Shown: in pieces, positions 37,054 to 44,723 of the stretch
How positions within the stretch are numbered: the stretch's first letter is position 1
Layout of the letters: each line of letters begins with the position of its first letter
The notes under the pieces: model-generated
Told to the model about the DNA's origin: nothing
The model's input: only the letters and a program-made list of their open reading frames with translations
Database searches by the model: none
Made by a program: the position numbers and the translations under genes
NCBI RefSeq assembly: GCF_030323025.1
Contig: NZ_CP097329.1
Location: 2,962,001-3,026,000, forward strand
Length of the DNA stretch: 64,000 nt
Origin: Pseudanabaena mucicola str. Chao 1806
GTDB lineage: Bacteria; Cyanobacteriota; Cyanobacteriia; Pseudanabaenales; Pseudanabaenaceae
Direction: 5' to 3'

Positions 37054-37248
37054 TGTAGCGCAAATGCCCAATCTCTAAAGAAATTGAAAATCTCTATACG
37101 CAAATACTCTACCCTCTTCGCTATTACTGATAAATTATCCCTGCGGTTTGGGGATTGTTTGTTATTTGTAAAGGTTTAGGGCAGAGCATTACCGATTTAA
37201 ATGGATCTTAAAATTTATAAATTGTGGCGGTAATGCTATGCCCCTACA
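37054..37248. repeat. REP-like double-hairpin element, copy A (degenerate left end)
   Basis: Matches copies B and C from CTCTATACGCAAATACTCTA onward, through AAAGGTTTAGGGCAGAGCAT to the right end CCCCTACA. The left terminal arm is damaged (TGTAGCGCAAATGC). It is followed by GAATTTTGTTGTTCTG, a flank shared with copy B, so A and B probably arose as a tandem unit. With copy B it fills the gene-free stretch 36939-37564. Confidence 0.8.
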
Positions 37249-37319
37249 GAATTTTGTTGTTCTGAATCGTGAAATTAATCATCAAATATACATCACAAAA
37301 AAATTTAAATTCATGTGGG

Positions 37320-37524
37320 TGTAGGGGTAGAGCATTTGCGCCAACATTCATCAATTATCACCAAAATCTCTGTATGCAAATGCTCTACCCTCTTGGCTAT
37401 TACCGATAATTTATCCCTGTGGTTTGGGGATTGTTGGTGATTTGCGAAGGTTTAGGGCAGAGCATTACCGATTTAAGGCGATCGCAAAATTTATAGATTG
37501 TGGCGGTAATGCTCTGCCCCTACA
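37320..37524. repeat. REP-like double-hairpin element, copy B
   Basis: 205 bases. Left terminus TGTAGGGGTAGAGCATTTGC, right terminus TAATGCTCTGCCCCTACA, so the ends are inverted repeats starting with GTAG outward. Inside, the left end pairs with GCAAATGCTCTACCC and the right end with AGGGCAGAGCATTACC, giving two stem-loops back to back. Same length as copy C. Confidence 0.85.
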
Positions 37525-37564
37525 AGATTTTGTTGTTTTGGAATTACTAAAAATATATTCTTGA

Positions 37565-37777
37565 TTATCTGGAAATAACTAAATTGGTTTCGCTAGGATT
37601 AAACAGTTGTAGCTTAGAGGCATTTAAAAATTCAATGCTAACGGGTTCTTGGGCTTCGTTGTAGCTGACAATTACGCCGCCTTGCTCGGATATTGCATCG
37701 TATGGCAAATCATCTTGCAAGATGAAAATGAGAATATCTGCTTCTGCATCGTATTTAACTTTCATGGTTATTCTCAT
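37565..37777 (-). CDS. DUF2283 protein (second of pair)
   Basis: 70 residues: MKVKYDAEADILIFILQDDL and GVIVSYNEAQEPVSIEFLNA follow the DUF2283 pattern. It begins 14 bases after the preceding DUF2283 gene and is the last gene of a minus-strand run 39054 to 37565. The start may be at the third codon (MKVKYD). Confidence 0.7.
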   Translation of the reverse strand: MRITMKVKYDAEADILIFILQDDLPYDAISEQGGVIVSYNEAQEPVSIEFLNASKLQLFNPSETNLVISR

Positions 37778-37791
37778 ACCAATGGCTTAGT

Positions 37792-38010
37792 TTAAGCGGG
37801 TTGCAGGGTTTTAAGTTCTAGGTTGGTCAAAATATTAATTGAATTGAGATCTACTTGATTTCGTGCTGACTCAATGGTAATTCCCACTAATTTTTCCTCT
37901 GTGTCAAAGTCTACGGTTACTAATTCGTTAATTTCTTCGGTTCTGGCACTAGGGCGATCACTTAGTTCGATAAAGAGTGTATCTGTGTCTGCAAAGTAAT
38001 GGATTTTCAT
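37792..38010 (-). CDS. DUF2283 protein (first of pair)
   Basis: 72 residues: MKIHYFADTDTLFIELSDRP and LVTVDFDTEEKLVGITIESA are the DUF2283 signature. Start overlaps the end of the upstream gene by 4 bases (ATGA), indicating an operon and probably a partner relationship with 38007-38267. Confidence 0.75.
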   Translation of the reverse strand: MKIHYFADTDTLFIELSDRPSARTEEINELVTVDFDTEEKLVGITIESARNQVDLNSINILTNLELKTLQPA

Positions 38011-38267
38011 ATTTGTCTTCCTTCTCTTTCTAATTGTTTACGAAAATTGCGATCAAAAAATGCGTTATGAATTGTTTCGCCATCATCCAATGTAACAACC
38101 CTTAAAACTCTGTTGTCGGCTTCAGCGATTATACCCCAATGACGAATTCTGCCGTCTGGTTGGGTTTCTACCTTGAGAGGATTTGCAATTACGCGATCGC
38201 ACCAATCTAAGTTAATCTCTAAACGTTTATTGAGGACTATTTTTTCAAAGTATGGAGTTAGCTTCAT
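38007..38267 (-). CDS. Small putative toxin (DUF4258/RelE-like)
   Basis: 86 residues. VLNKRLEINLDWCDRVIANP, DGRIRHWGIIAEADNRVLRV and the closing FFDRNFRK fit a cyanobacterial family usually found beside DUF2283 proteins; I call it toxin-like from that context. It is coupled to the DUF2283 gene and lies 3 bases after the DUF4926-like gene. Confidence 0.6.
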   Translation of the reverse strand: MKLTPYFEKIVLNKRLEINLDWCDRVIANPLKVETQPDGRIRHWGIIAEADNRVLRVVTLDDGETIHNAFFDRNFRKQLEREGRQI

Positions 38268-38270
38268 GTT

Positions 38271-38414
38271 TTAAGCTTTTTCGACTAGGTAGGCTTCACC
38301 ATCTTTAAATATTTCCACGATCGCACCATCAGTTCCTTGTGGGGCAATTCCACCAGAGTGAAGCTGAATATCTTGATTTAAGGTAATGGAATCAAACATT
38401 TGAAGCTTACTCAT
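38271..38414 (-). CDS. DUF4926-like small protein, copy 2 (short)
   Basis: 47 residues, MSKLQMFDSITLNQDIQLHS to GEAYLVEKA. It is a near copy of 35104-35259 but ends sooner, at a stop 3 bases before the next gene. The start overlaps the RHH antitoxin stop (ATGA). The typical C-terminal half of the family is missing, so it is either a minimal form or a truncated duplicate. Confidence 0.6.
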   Translation of the reverse strand: MSKLQMFDSITLNQDIQLHSGGIAPQGTDGAIVEIFKDGEAYLVEKA

Positions 38415-38626
38415 GTTTTTGCATCTAATTTATCCAGTATGCGTAAACCTTCTTGGACATCACCTCTTGCTGCCATTACTTTAAATCTGTTGTAGGTATC
38501 GAATTCAGCTAGAACAATAGTTGATAATTCTTCCATAAGCTTATTGACGCTAATTCCTCGTGACTGAGCTAGTTCCTTTAATCTTGTATGTTTATCATCG
38601 GGAAGTCTAATTGTTAAAGTTGCCAT
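38411..38626 (-). CDS. Ribbon-helix-helix antitoxin
   Basis: 71 residues: MATLTIRLPDDKHTRLKELA then QSRGISVNKLMEEL is a classical RHH domain. It lies just 5 bases after the PIN toxin gene; the toxin-first order is known for some PIN/RHH modules. Confidence 0.82.
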   Translation of the reverse strand: MATLTIRLPDDKHTRLKELAQSRGISVNKLMEELSTIVLAEFDTYNRFKVMAARGDVQEGLRILDKLDAKT

Positions 38627-38631
38627 AAGTG

Positions 38632-39054
38632 TTATCTCCTAACGATTTGTTCTGGCTTGAGAATGGATAAGTTGGGGAAGATGAGATCGCTGTTTGAGAA
38701 GTCTTTGATATTTTTTGTGGCAATAATTTGAGCATTACCTGCGATCGCTAGTTCTATTAAATGGTTATCTGCTTCGTCTCTCAAGTTAGGTCTCCACAAA
38801 TAGTAAATATCAATCCATTGACAGACACTCATGAAAGCATCAATTAAGGTAAAAATCTCCTGTTTTGTCAAAGTACATTGGGTAATGATTTCTTCTCGGA
38901 GAATTACTGACTCATATTCTAAAAATAAGTTGTTTCCCATCAGTGGTTGATATTCTCCTTGAAGGCAGAGCCTAATCAACTCTCGACTTGCTCCAGTGGA
39001 GCCTATTAGAGTGCTGATTAAAACACTAGTATCAATGACAATTCGAGATTTCAT
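38632..39054 (-). CDS. PIN-domain RNase toxin
   Basis: 140 residues. Acidic residues in RIVIDTSVLISTL, LFLEYESVIL, RDEADNHLIELAIAGNAQ and IATKNIKDF match the PIN active site of COG1569-type toxins. Distinct in sequence from the other two PIN genes in the island. Paired with the RHH gene immediately downstream. Confidence 0.83.
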   Translation of the reverse strand: MKSRIVIDTSVLISTLIGSTGASRELIRLCLQGEYQPLMGNNLFLEYESVILREEIITQCTLTKQEIFTLIDAFMSVCQWIDIYYLWRPNLRDEADNHLIELAIAGNAQIIATKNIKDFSNSDLIFPNLSILKPEQIVRR

Positions 39055-39238
39055 GCCAATATGATAGCATATATGATGTCATTCTGTGCGTGATCGCTCT
39101 TTGCAACCAAACTGTAGTTACAAATAATTGGTACTTGTCTAGTCCAGTGATTTCGCCAATAACTAGAAAAAATAGCCTAGTATTCAAAAATTTTTTGTTA
39201 TAGTGAGACAAATCAAGGCTTTAGCTAAACTTAAATAT

Positions 39239-39457
39239 ATGCTTACAACCTTTACCGCAAATTATACAAAGATTGACTCAGGTTATATGGGGCAACTCAT
39301 TGAATGGCAAGAGGTAATAACTGAGGGTGAAACTCTCGAACTTTGTCGTGAATCTTTGCAAGATGCTTTACAGGAAATGATTGCTGCCTATAAGCAACAA
39401 AATAAAGAGATTCCTTCTAGTAAAGCTTTAATTGAGCAGATTCCTGTGGAAGTTTAG
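39239..39457 (+). CDS. hicB: HicB-type antitoxin
   Basis: 72 residues from ATG 39239. The fold resembles a partial RNase H-like HicB domain: ANYTKIDSGYMGQLIEWQEV, then ITEGETLELCRESLQDAL. It lacks an obvious C-terminal DNA-binding domain, as in the short HicB-like antitoxins. hicA starts 2 bases later. Confidence 0.82.
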   Translation: MLTTFTANYTKIDSGYMGQLIEWQEVITEGETLELCRESLQDALQEMIAAYKQQNKEIPSSKALIEQIPVEV

Positions 39458-39459
39458 TT

Positions 39460-39648
39460 ATGTCGGTTAAACGCAGTGATCTGGTGAAATATTTTGAAGA
39501 GAATGGATTTTACCTGCTTAGGGAAGGCGGGAATCATTCCATTTACACCAATAATATCAAAACAATTCCAATTAAGAGACATCGGACAATTGATCGGATT
39601 ACGGCAAATGCGATATGTAAACAAGCAGGGATAACACCGAAGTTTTAG
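39460..39648 (+). CDS. hicA: HicA mRNA interferase toxin
   Basis: 62 residues, double-stranded-RNA-binding-like fold. VKRSDLVKYFEENGFYLLRE then GGNHSIYTN contains the catalytic His (GGNHSIY). The C-terminus ANAICKQAGI fits the family. Intact module with hicB. Confidence 0.87.
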   Translation: MSVKRSDLVKYFEENGFYLLREGGNHSIYTNNIKTIPIKRHRTIDRITANAICKQAGITPKF

Positions 39649-39720
39649 TCTAAACAATTTTCATAGCGATCGCTAATCTCTCTACAAAACAGGCGATCCA
39701 AAAAAAAGGATATCTCTTTT

Positions 39721-40200
39721 TCATTCAGGAATAACTTTCCAGTTTTCAGGATTAGTCAGCATATACTGACGGAGACGATCTAAGTCTTGATCACTTCTGA
39801 CAATTCTTTCATGATAGTTTCGTTGCCAGATAGACACGCCCGAATTATGAGTGATTTTATTGATTTTGCGGGTAGAAATAGATTTGAAGTTTTGAATGAT
39901 CGTAGCTAATGAATACGACTTTTTATCTTGTTCTGAAATAACAATAACTCCATGCAAGTGATCGGGCATGAGGATAAATTGATCAAGTTCCACGTTAGGG
40001 AAATGCTGAGGAATTTTTTGCCAAATCGCAGAGATAATCTGACCTGTGACATTTAGCTGCATTTCCCCATTATTCACTTCTCCAAATAGATGTTGTCTTT
40101 GAAAGGTACAAATAGTTACAAAATAAGCTCCTGATTGAGAATAGTCATACCCCTGTAAACGAATAGAGCGCCGATGATGAATTTCAGGATTGTAAGACAT
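39721..40200 (-). CDS. RAYT-type Y1 (IS200-like) transposase
   Basis: 159 residues from ATG 40200. The HUH motif is in LMPDHLHGVIVI, and a C-terminal IWQRNYHERIVRSDQDLDRL carries a candidate catalytic Tyr. The opening YNPEIHHRRSIRLQGYDYSQ and the single-copy, no-IS-ends layout match REP-associated tyrosine transposases rather than IS200/IS605. It starts 36 bases from a 205-bp double hairpin whose ends begin with GTAG, the tetranucleotide known to flank REPs. In bacteria, RAYTs cut and spread REP hairpins without moving themselves. Confidence 0.85.
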   Translation of the reverse strand: MSYNPEIHHRRSIRLQGYDYSQSGAYFVTICTFQRQHLFGEVNNGEMQLNVTGQIISAIWQKIPQHFPNVELDQFILMPDHLHGVIVISEQDKKSYSLATIIQNFKSISTRKINKITHNSGVSIWQRNYHERIVRSDQDLDRLRQYMLTNPENWKVIPE

Positions 40201-40235
40201 AAAAACATGAAATTTATAAACGTACAAATGGAAAA

Positions 40236-40440
40236 TGTAGGGGTAGAGCATTTGCGCCACAATTTACAAATTATCACCGAAATCTCTATACGCAAATGCT
40301 CTACCCTTTGTGCTGTTACCAATAAATTATCCCTGCGGTTTAGGAATTGTTGGTGATTTGCGAAGGTTTAGGGCAGAGCATTACCGATTTAAATGGATCT
40401 TAAAATTTATATATGGTTGCAGTAATGCTCTGCCCCTACA
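40236..40440. repeat. REP-like double-hairpin element, copy C, beside the RAYT gene
   Basis: 205 bases from TGTAGGGGTAGAGCATTTGC to GCTCTGCCCCTACA. It is very close in sequence to copy B at 37320, including the central CCCTGCGGTTT-type stretch and GGCAGAGCATTACCGATTTA. Two inverted GTAG-hairpin units face each other, as in a BIME. Confidence 0.87.
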
Positions 40441-40510
40441 GCATGATCGTTAATCTCTACATAAAATAGGCGATCGCGCAAATGCCAAAACCTCTTCTCT
40501 GCTTTGAAAA

Positions 40511-41227
40511 TTAAAAATGTTTTTTGATTGATACACGGATATTGAGCCTATCCCATATTTTAATTAAATAGAAACCTAAAACTTTATCGACAGATCTAAT
40601 TTTGGGATCATTATCTCGATAAATTTCTAAGCTTGGTGTAGAAATAAGTCGTTTAAACCTATTTCTCAAGACTAATGCTACCACTTCATATTCAGAAGGA
40701 AAGCTGACTTCAATTTTATAATTATCTTCTATGTATGATTTCTCAAACACATAGGTAACTCCTCGTGCTAATTTATAAGCAAAATCACGCAATTGGTTCT
40801 CATCTATTGGAAGCCAAGGTAGATCGCTACGATAGATATTACTTTTCATACCAAAATTGGGTAGAACTCTTCTGTCAGAGTAAAAATACGGAACTATTTC
40901 TCTTACTAATTCAGATCTTGCCTTTTCTCTAGCAATCTTATCCCTTGAATTTTTCCCATACTTAGGATCGATGGAGCGTATTGCCTTATCAGCAATGTTT
41001 CCATAGTTTTTGTCTTTACTGTCAAAAGTTTCTCCCAACCTGATGAGTAGGTATTTTTCCACCTTACCGTAATGAGCATTGCATTTTGAACAAGCTGGAG
41101 CTTGTGGTTTTGCAAAGTTAGGTGGATTACTCTGTGAATACCATGATTGAGGCAATATATGATCGTCAGTTACGCTCTCAAAGTATTTCAAGCAATGTAT
41201 ACATCGTCGTGTTTTTTCTTTTGTCAT
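40511..41227 (-). CDS. HNH endonuclease-like protein
   Basis: About 238 residues from ATG 41227. The N-terminus holds a zinc-binding HNH-type core: RCIHCLKYFESVTDDHILPQ, then CSKCNAHYGKVE, with two Cys pairs and the DH of the nuclease. The C-terminal part has no domain I recognise. Its AT-content and lack of partner suggest a horizontally acquired or solitary restriction-type nuclease. Confidence 0.7.
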   Translation of the reverse strand: MTKEKTRRCIHCLKYFESVTDDHILPQSWYSQSNPPNFAKPQAPACSKCNAHYGKVEKYLLIRLGETFDSKDKNYGNIADKAIRSIDPKYGKNSRDKIAREKARSELVREIVPYFYSDRRVLPNFGMKSNIYRSDLPWLPIDENQLRDFAYKLARGVTYVFEKSYIEDNYKIEVSFPSEYEVVALVLRNRFKRLISTPSLEIYRDNDPKIRSVDKVLGFYLIKIWDRLNIRVSIKKHF

Positions 41228-41345
41228 TATAATTATTCTCAAAGATATGGTGTGGGAAATATCAAAAAAACTTGATCACTTTTGACGAATAGGGAAGATG
41301 AAAAAAGAGCAAAGGGTAACTACAGTCCTTACACAAGAGGCTAAT

Positions 41346-41450
41346 TCAAATAACAACCCGAAAACCAGCGCTACCACACCAATCAAATTCGTCAATCCTA
41401 GAGCGACTCGTCGAGAGGCAACCGAAAACAGTGTTAGCCCAAGAACCACC
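41346..41450 (-). other. Candidate DGR variable region at the FGE C-terminus
   Basis: After the constant LRGGSW the residues are ANTVFGCLSTSRSRIDEFDW then CGSA, followed by constant GFRVV. Relatives usually have Asn-rich WNNNPxNCRSAxRNxN-type sequence here. The codons (GCT, ACT, GTT, TTC, GGT, AGT, TCT, ATT, GAT, TGT, AGC) are what adenine-directed mutation of AAT/AAC codons would give. No reverse transcriptase or template repeat is in the window. Confidence 0.45.
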
Positions 41451-42461
41451 ACGCAGAACATAAGAACGATTATTCTTTTTGTTCGTGTTTGCATCTCGCC
41501 AAGGATTATTTCCATTCTGTTTTAGGTGTGATGGCTTCGTGTTGTAGTCATCATGCCAATCATCTAAACACCACTCCCAAACATTGCCGTGCATCTGATA
41601 CAGCCCCCATTGATTAGGATAAAAAGCTTCCACATCTAACGTTTTCCCGCTAAATTGTTTATTGTAATTAACGAGATCCTCAGTAATTGCCTCACCAAAA
41701 TGAAAGAGCGTAGTTGTACCAGCGCGACAGGCATATTCCCATTCTGCTTCTGTCGGTAAGCGCATTTTCTTGCCAATCTTTTTTGAAACTCTCTCACAAA
41801 ATTCCATTGCATCATCCCAAGAAACCTTCTCTACGGGCAAATTCTCACCTTTGAACTTCGCTGGATTACTGCCCATAACCACTTGCCATTGTTTTTGGGT
41901 TATAACATATTTGCCCATCCAAAATTCTTGTAAAGTCACTTCATGAATTGGCTGCTGTTGAGCCTCTTCCTTGCTTCCCATCATAAATTTACCCGCAGGA
42001 ATACGAACTAAATCTATAGTTACTCCACTCCCTAAGTTCTCACGAATATACTCAGTTTTACCATGTTGATGCTCTAGCTCGACTCTAGTTCCTAATCCCA
42101 GAAAACCGCTACTAACTAGGCGAGCCTTTACATATGTAAATTTAAATTCTGAAACTGAAGGCGTTGTTTTTGTTGCTTGCTTTTTCTGGTTAGCATATGA
42201 GACTGTTACTCTATTAACTCCATTTAGTTCCTCTGCTTTGAAACTATAGACACCAGAATTATTAGCAGGATTAGACGCTTTTTCCCCAATCCCCAAATCT
42301 AGCAAAATCTCCGTAACTGAACTTGGTCTTTCCTTAACCCTGTATGCAGTCATCTGATCCAATAACTTCCCAAACTTATCACTAACAACTTTCCCATTCA
42401 AAAACTGTCGCCATTGATATTCATTCTCCAAAACGTCATAGAAGCGTAAACGGTTCCACAT
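41346..42461 (-). pseudogene. FGE-sulfatase domain half of a kinase-FGE gene (downstream frame)
   Basis: Frame begins near the end of the kinase domain (RLRFYDVLENEYQWRQFLNG), passes a linker, and then contains a full formylglycine-generating-enzyme-like domain: IPAGKFMMGSKEEAQ, RLPTEAEWEYACRAG, MHGNVWEWCLDDW and RGGSW. The frame shift from the upstream kinase half is explained by one extra A in CCGTTTACGCTTC (near 42447). Alternatively the two halves may be made separately. In other cyanobacteria this is one long protein. The C-terminus is treated as a possible DGR variable region. Confidence 0.78.
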
Positions 42462-43173
42462 TTGTGAGCAAATGTAAACAAGTCACACCCAACCCAAACA
42501 AATCACTCTGAAACACCGACTTACCCAACATTTGCTCAGGAGCGCCATAACTCGGCTTTCCGATGCCCGTCCCCGTCTTTGCCAATAACGTCGCCGTTGC
42601 GTGTTTTGCCGCCCCAAAATCTACCAGCACTAACTTTTTGTCACTGCGCCGCCGAATGATATTGTCTGGCGAAATATCGCGATGAATTACTGACTTGCTA
42701 TGCACAAACTCTAATATTTGCAGCACCTCCACCAACACATCCCGCACCTGCTGCTCACTAAAAGCACCAACTCGCCTTAACTCCTGCTCCAAAGTCTCAC
42801 CATCGATAAACTCTTGGATTAGGTACTGCTTACCCTCATGGATTGTAAAAGATAGAAGTTCAGGAATTTGCGGATGCTTACCCAAATCATCGAGCCGCTT
42901 TGCCTCCTGCTCAAATAACCTGATTGCGATATCCAAAGTCCCTTGACTCGCATTAGGATTGAGCGTTTCAAAAGCAAACTGCTTAATCACACAACGAGGC
43001 TGTGATGGCTTCGACTCATCCTGTGCCAAGAAAGTCTTACCAAATCCCCCCTGTCCGATTACCTTCAAAGCGCGATAACGGTCTTGAATTTGTAACTTTG
43101 CACCACATTGTGTGCAGAATTTGGCGGTTAAGGAATTTACGCGATCGCAATCAAGACAGAGACAGTTACTCAT
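42436..43173 (-). pseudogene. Ser/Thr protein kinase half of a kinase-FGE gene (upstream frame)
   Basis: N-terminal zinc ribbon (CLDCDRVNSLTAKFCTQCGA) and a eukaryotic-type kinase: glycine loop GQGGFGKTF, Lys in CVIKQF, catalytic HRDISPDNII, and DFGAAKH. The frame stops at LLTNVEPFTLL just short of the end of the kinase fold; one base removed would continue into YDVLENEYQW. ATG 43173 follows an upstream TTG. A membrane or signalling role is typical of this cyanobacterial family; substrates are unknown. Confidence 0.8.
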
Positions 43174-43318
43174 GCTAGGCAAATCTTAGAAAATTTAGCT
43201 TTGATGATCTATTTATAGCCTAATGTGAGTAAATCCTATTAATACGATGATTTTATACGTGATGTTGGGCGATCGCACCGTAGATGCAGTGATAGGCAAT
43301 AATGCATTTACCAAAACA

Positions 43319-43348
43319 AAAAGCACAGCCCTAGGGCTGTGCTTTTTG
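43319..43348 (-). terminator. Terminator after psbM
   Basis: Stem AAAAAGCACAGCCCT / AGGGCTGTGCTTTTT, 14 bases behind the psbM stop, with T-run on either strand. Confidence 0.85.
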
Positions 43349-43361
43349 TTTTTTCTGTTTT

Positions 43362-43481
43362 TTATTTGTTTGCTTGACCTTCTTCACGGCTGGCTGTTTG
43401 GATATACAGGGTCAGCAAGAAGACGGTAGGTACGAATACTGCTAGGACAGTAGCTAGAAGACCAAGAAAATTAGTTTCCAT
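43362..43481 (-). CDS. psbM: Photosystem II protein M
   Basis: 39-residue single-helix subunit at the PSII dimer interface. The sequence METNFLGLLATVLAVFVPTV then FLLTLYIQTASREEGQANK fits PsbM (LGxxATxLxVxVPxxFLxxLYxQT). It sits alone between the kinase gene and rps1 and has its own terminator. Short enough to be missed by length-filtered gene calls. Confidence 0.88.
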   Translation of the reverse strand: METNFLGLLATVLAVFVPTVFLLTLYIQTASREEGQANK

Positions 43482-43586
43482 AAATTTGAGTTTGAGGGCT
43501 GATTTTAAATATTTTAATGACTATTAATATATTAGGCTCAAAGATTACTTACTGTTGCCAAAACAATTATAGAAGTTCTAGGGAGA

Positions 43587-43620
43587 AAATAGAGATAGTC
43601 CGAAGTGCTATCTCTATTTT
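43587..43620. repeat. Palindrome after the S1-domain gene
   Basis: Arms AAATAGAGATAG and CTATCTCTATTT with a TCCGAAGTG tip, 8 bases from the stop of the minus-strand S1 gene; likely its terminator or 3' stabiliser. Confidence 0.6.
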
Positions 43621-43627
43621 CGGAGAT

Positions 43628-44518
43628 CTACGCTTCCCAGAGCTTGCTGATATTTTTTTCGAGACGCTCCTCAGCTTCGGCAAAGACCTGTGCAGAGTTA
43701 TCAAGCATCTCGCCTGCATGTAGTTCGAGCAGCTTGGTGGACAGGGCAATGCGATCGCGAGATTCATCAATATCGACAATTACCGCCTTGATGATGTCAT
43801 TGATCTGAAAGACGCGGGTAGGATCGCTGACGGGCTTTTGGCTCATTTCCTTGACATGCAGCAAGCCAGATACACCAGCAAACTCCACAAATGCGCCAAA
43901 AGGACGAATATTGCTTACCTTGCCACTAATCAGTTGTCCTTTCGCAAGTTGACCGATCGCAGCAAGTTTAGCCGCTTGACGGTTTGATAGTACTAGCTTT
44001 TTACGAGTTTCATCAGCATCTAGCACCATTACAGGAATTTTTTTGCCAACGAGTTTCGCCAGATCCGTAGCATCAGTGAGGTGCGATCGCGGCACAAAAC
44101 CACGCAAGCCAACGGCATCGACAATCACACCACCGCTATTAGTACCAATCACCTTAGTCTCGAATACCTTCGACTCGGTTTGGTAATCCTTCAGAGTTTG
44201 CCAAGCTTGCTTGAATAATAGGCGGCGCACCGACAGCTTCACTTCACCATCAGCATTCTGGCTACTAATAATCAGAAACTCATACTCATTGCCGATGGGG
44301 AAAGCATCACCAGAACGTGAAGAACCACTCAGGGTTGCTTCTTCGATGGGAAGAAAACCTAAAGATTTAGCGCCAATATCGACATAAATGCCACTACTTT
44401 CAACTGAGATCACCTTGCCCTTCACGACTTGCCCCACAGCAAACTCGTAGTTATGCTCGGCGAGGGCATTGGCAAAATCATCGGCAGAAAAGGGCTGAAT
44501 ATTTTTTGTGGCGTTCAT
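43628..44518 (-). CDS. S1 RNA-binding domain protein (ribosomal protein S1 type B)
   Basis: 296 residues with three S1 (OB-fold) repeats: GQVVKGKVISVESSGIYVDI, then VGLRGFVPRSHL of the second, and GQLISGKVSNIRPFGAFVEF of the third. Cyanobacteria carry a longer Rps1A and a shorter Rps1B; the length and three domains suit the shorter. It would bind mRNA near the 30S platform. Confidence 0.85.
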   Translation of the reverse strand: MNATKNIQPFSADDFANALAEHNYEFAVGQVVKGKVISVESSGIYVDIGAKSLGFLPIEEATLSGSSRSGDAFPIGNEYEFLIISSQNADGEVKLSVRRLLFKQAWQTLKDYQTESKVFETKVIGTNSGGVIVDAVGLRGFVPRSHLTDATDLAKLVGKKIPVMVLDADETRKKLVLSNRQAAKLAAIGQLAKGQLISGKVSNIRPFGAFVEFAGVSGLLHVKEMSQKPVSDPTRVFQINDIIKAVIVDIDESRDRIALSTKLLELHAGEMLDNSAQVFAEAEERLEKNISKLWEA

Positions 44519-44605
44519 GGATAGAGATAAATAAGCTAAATATGATAAAGATGCGAAGCGTTACTTGCGTGTATTTTAATGCAATTGTCTCACAGTGATA
44601 AATAT

Positions 44606-44642
44606 TAAAGTAAGGTCAACGCAAAGCAGTGACCTTACTTTA
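44606..44642. repeat. Palindrome between S1 gene and ftsH
   Basis: Arms TAAAGTAAGGTCA and TGACCTTACTTTA with an ACGCAAAGCAG tip, in the divergent intergenic region upstream of ftsH, so it is not a terminator of either gene; it may be a repeat relic or operator-like site. Confidence 0.5.
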
Positions 44643-44723
44643 TATTGGGAATGCACTAGACTAGTAGTTAAATAAAGTCAACCGATACCGCATCGACGGG
44701 GTTATAAGGAGCAACAGGGCGTG

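Noticed and set aside
41276-41515. A hydrophobic 79-codon minus-strand frame resembling a two-helix membrane protein
   Set aside because: It overlaps the C-terminal end of the FGE domain in another frame; the FGE frame has clear homology there.
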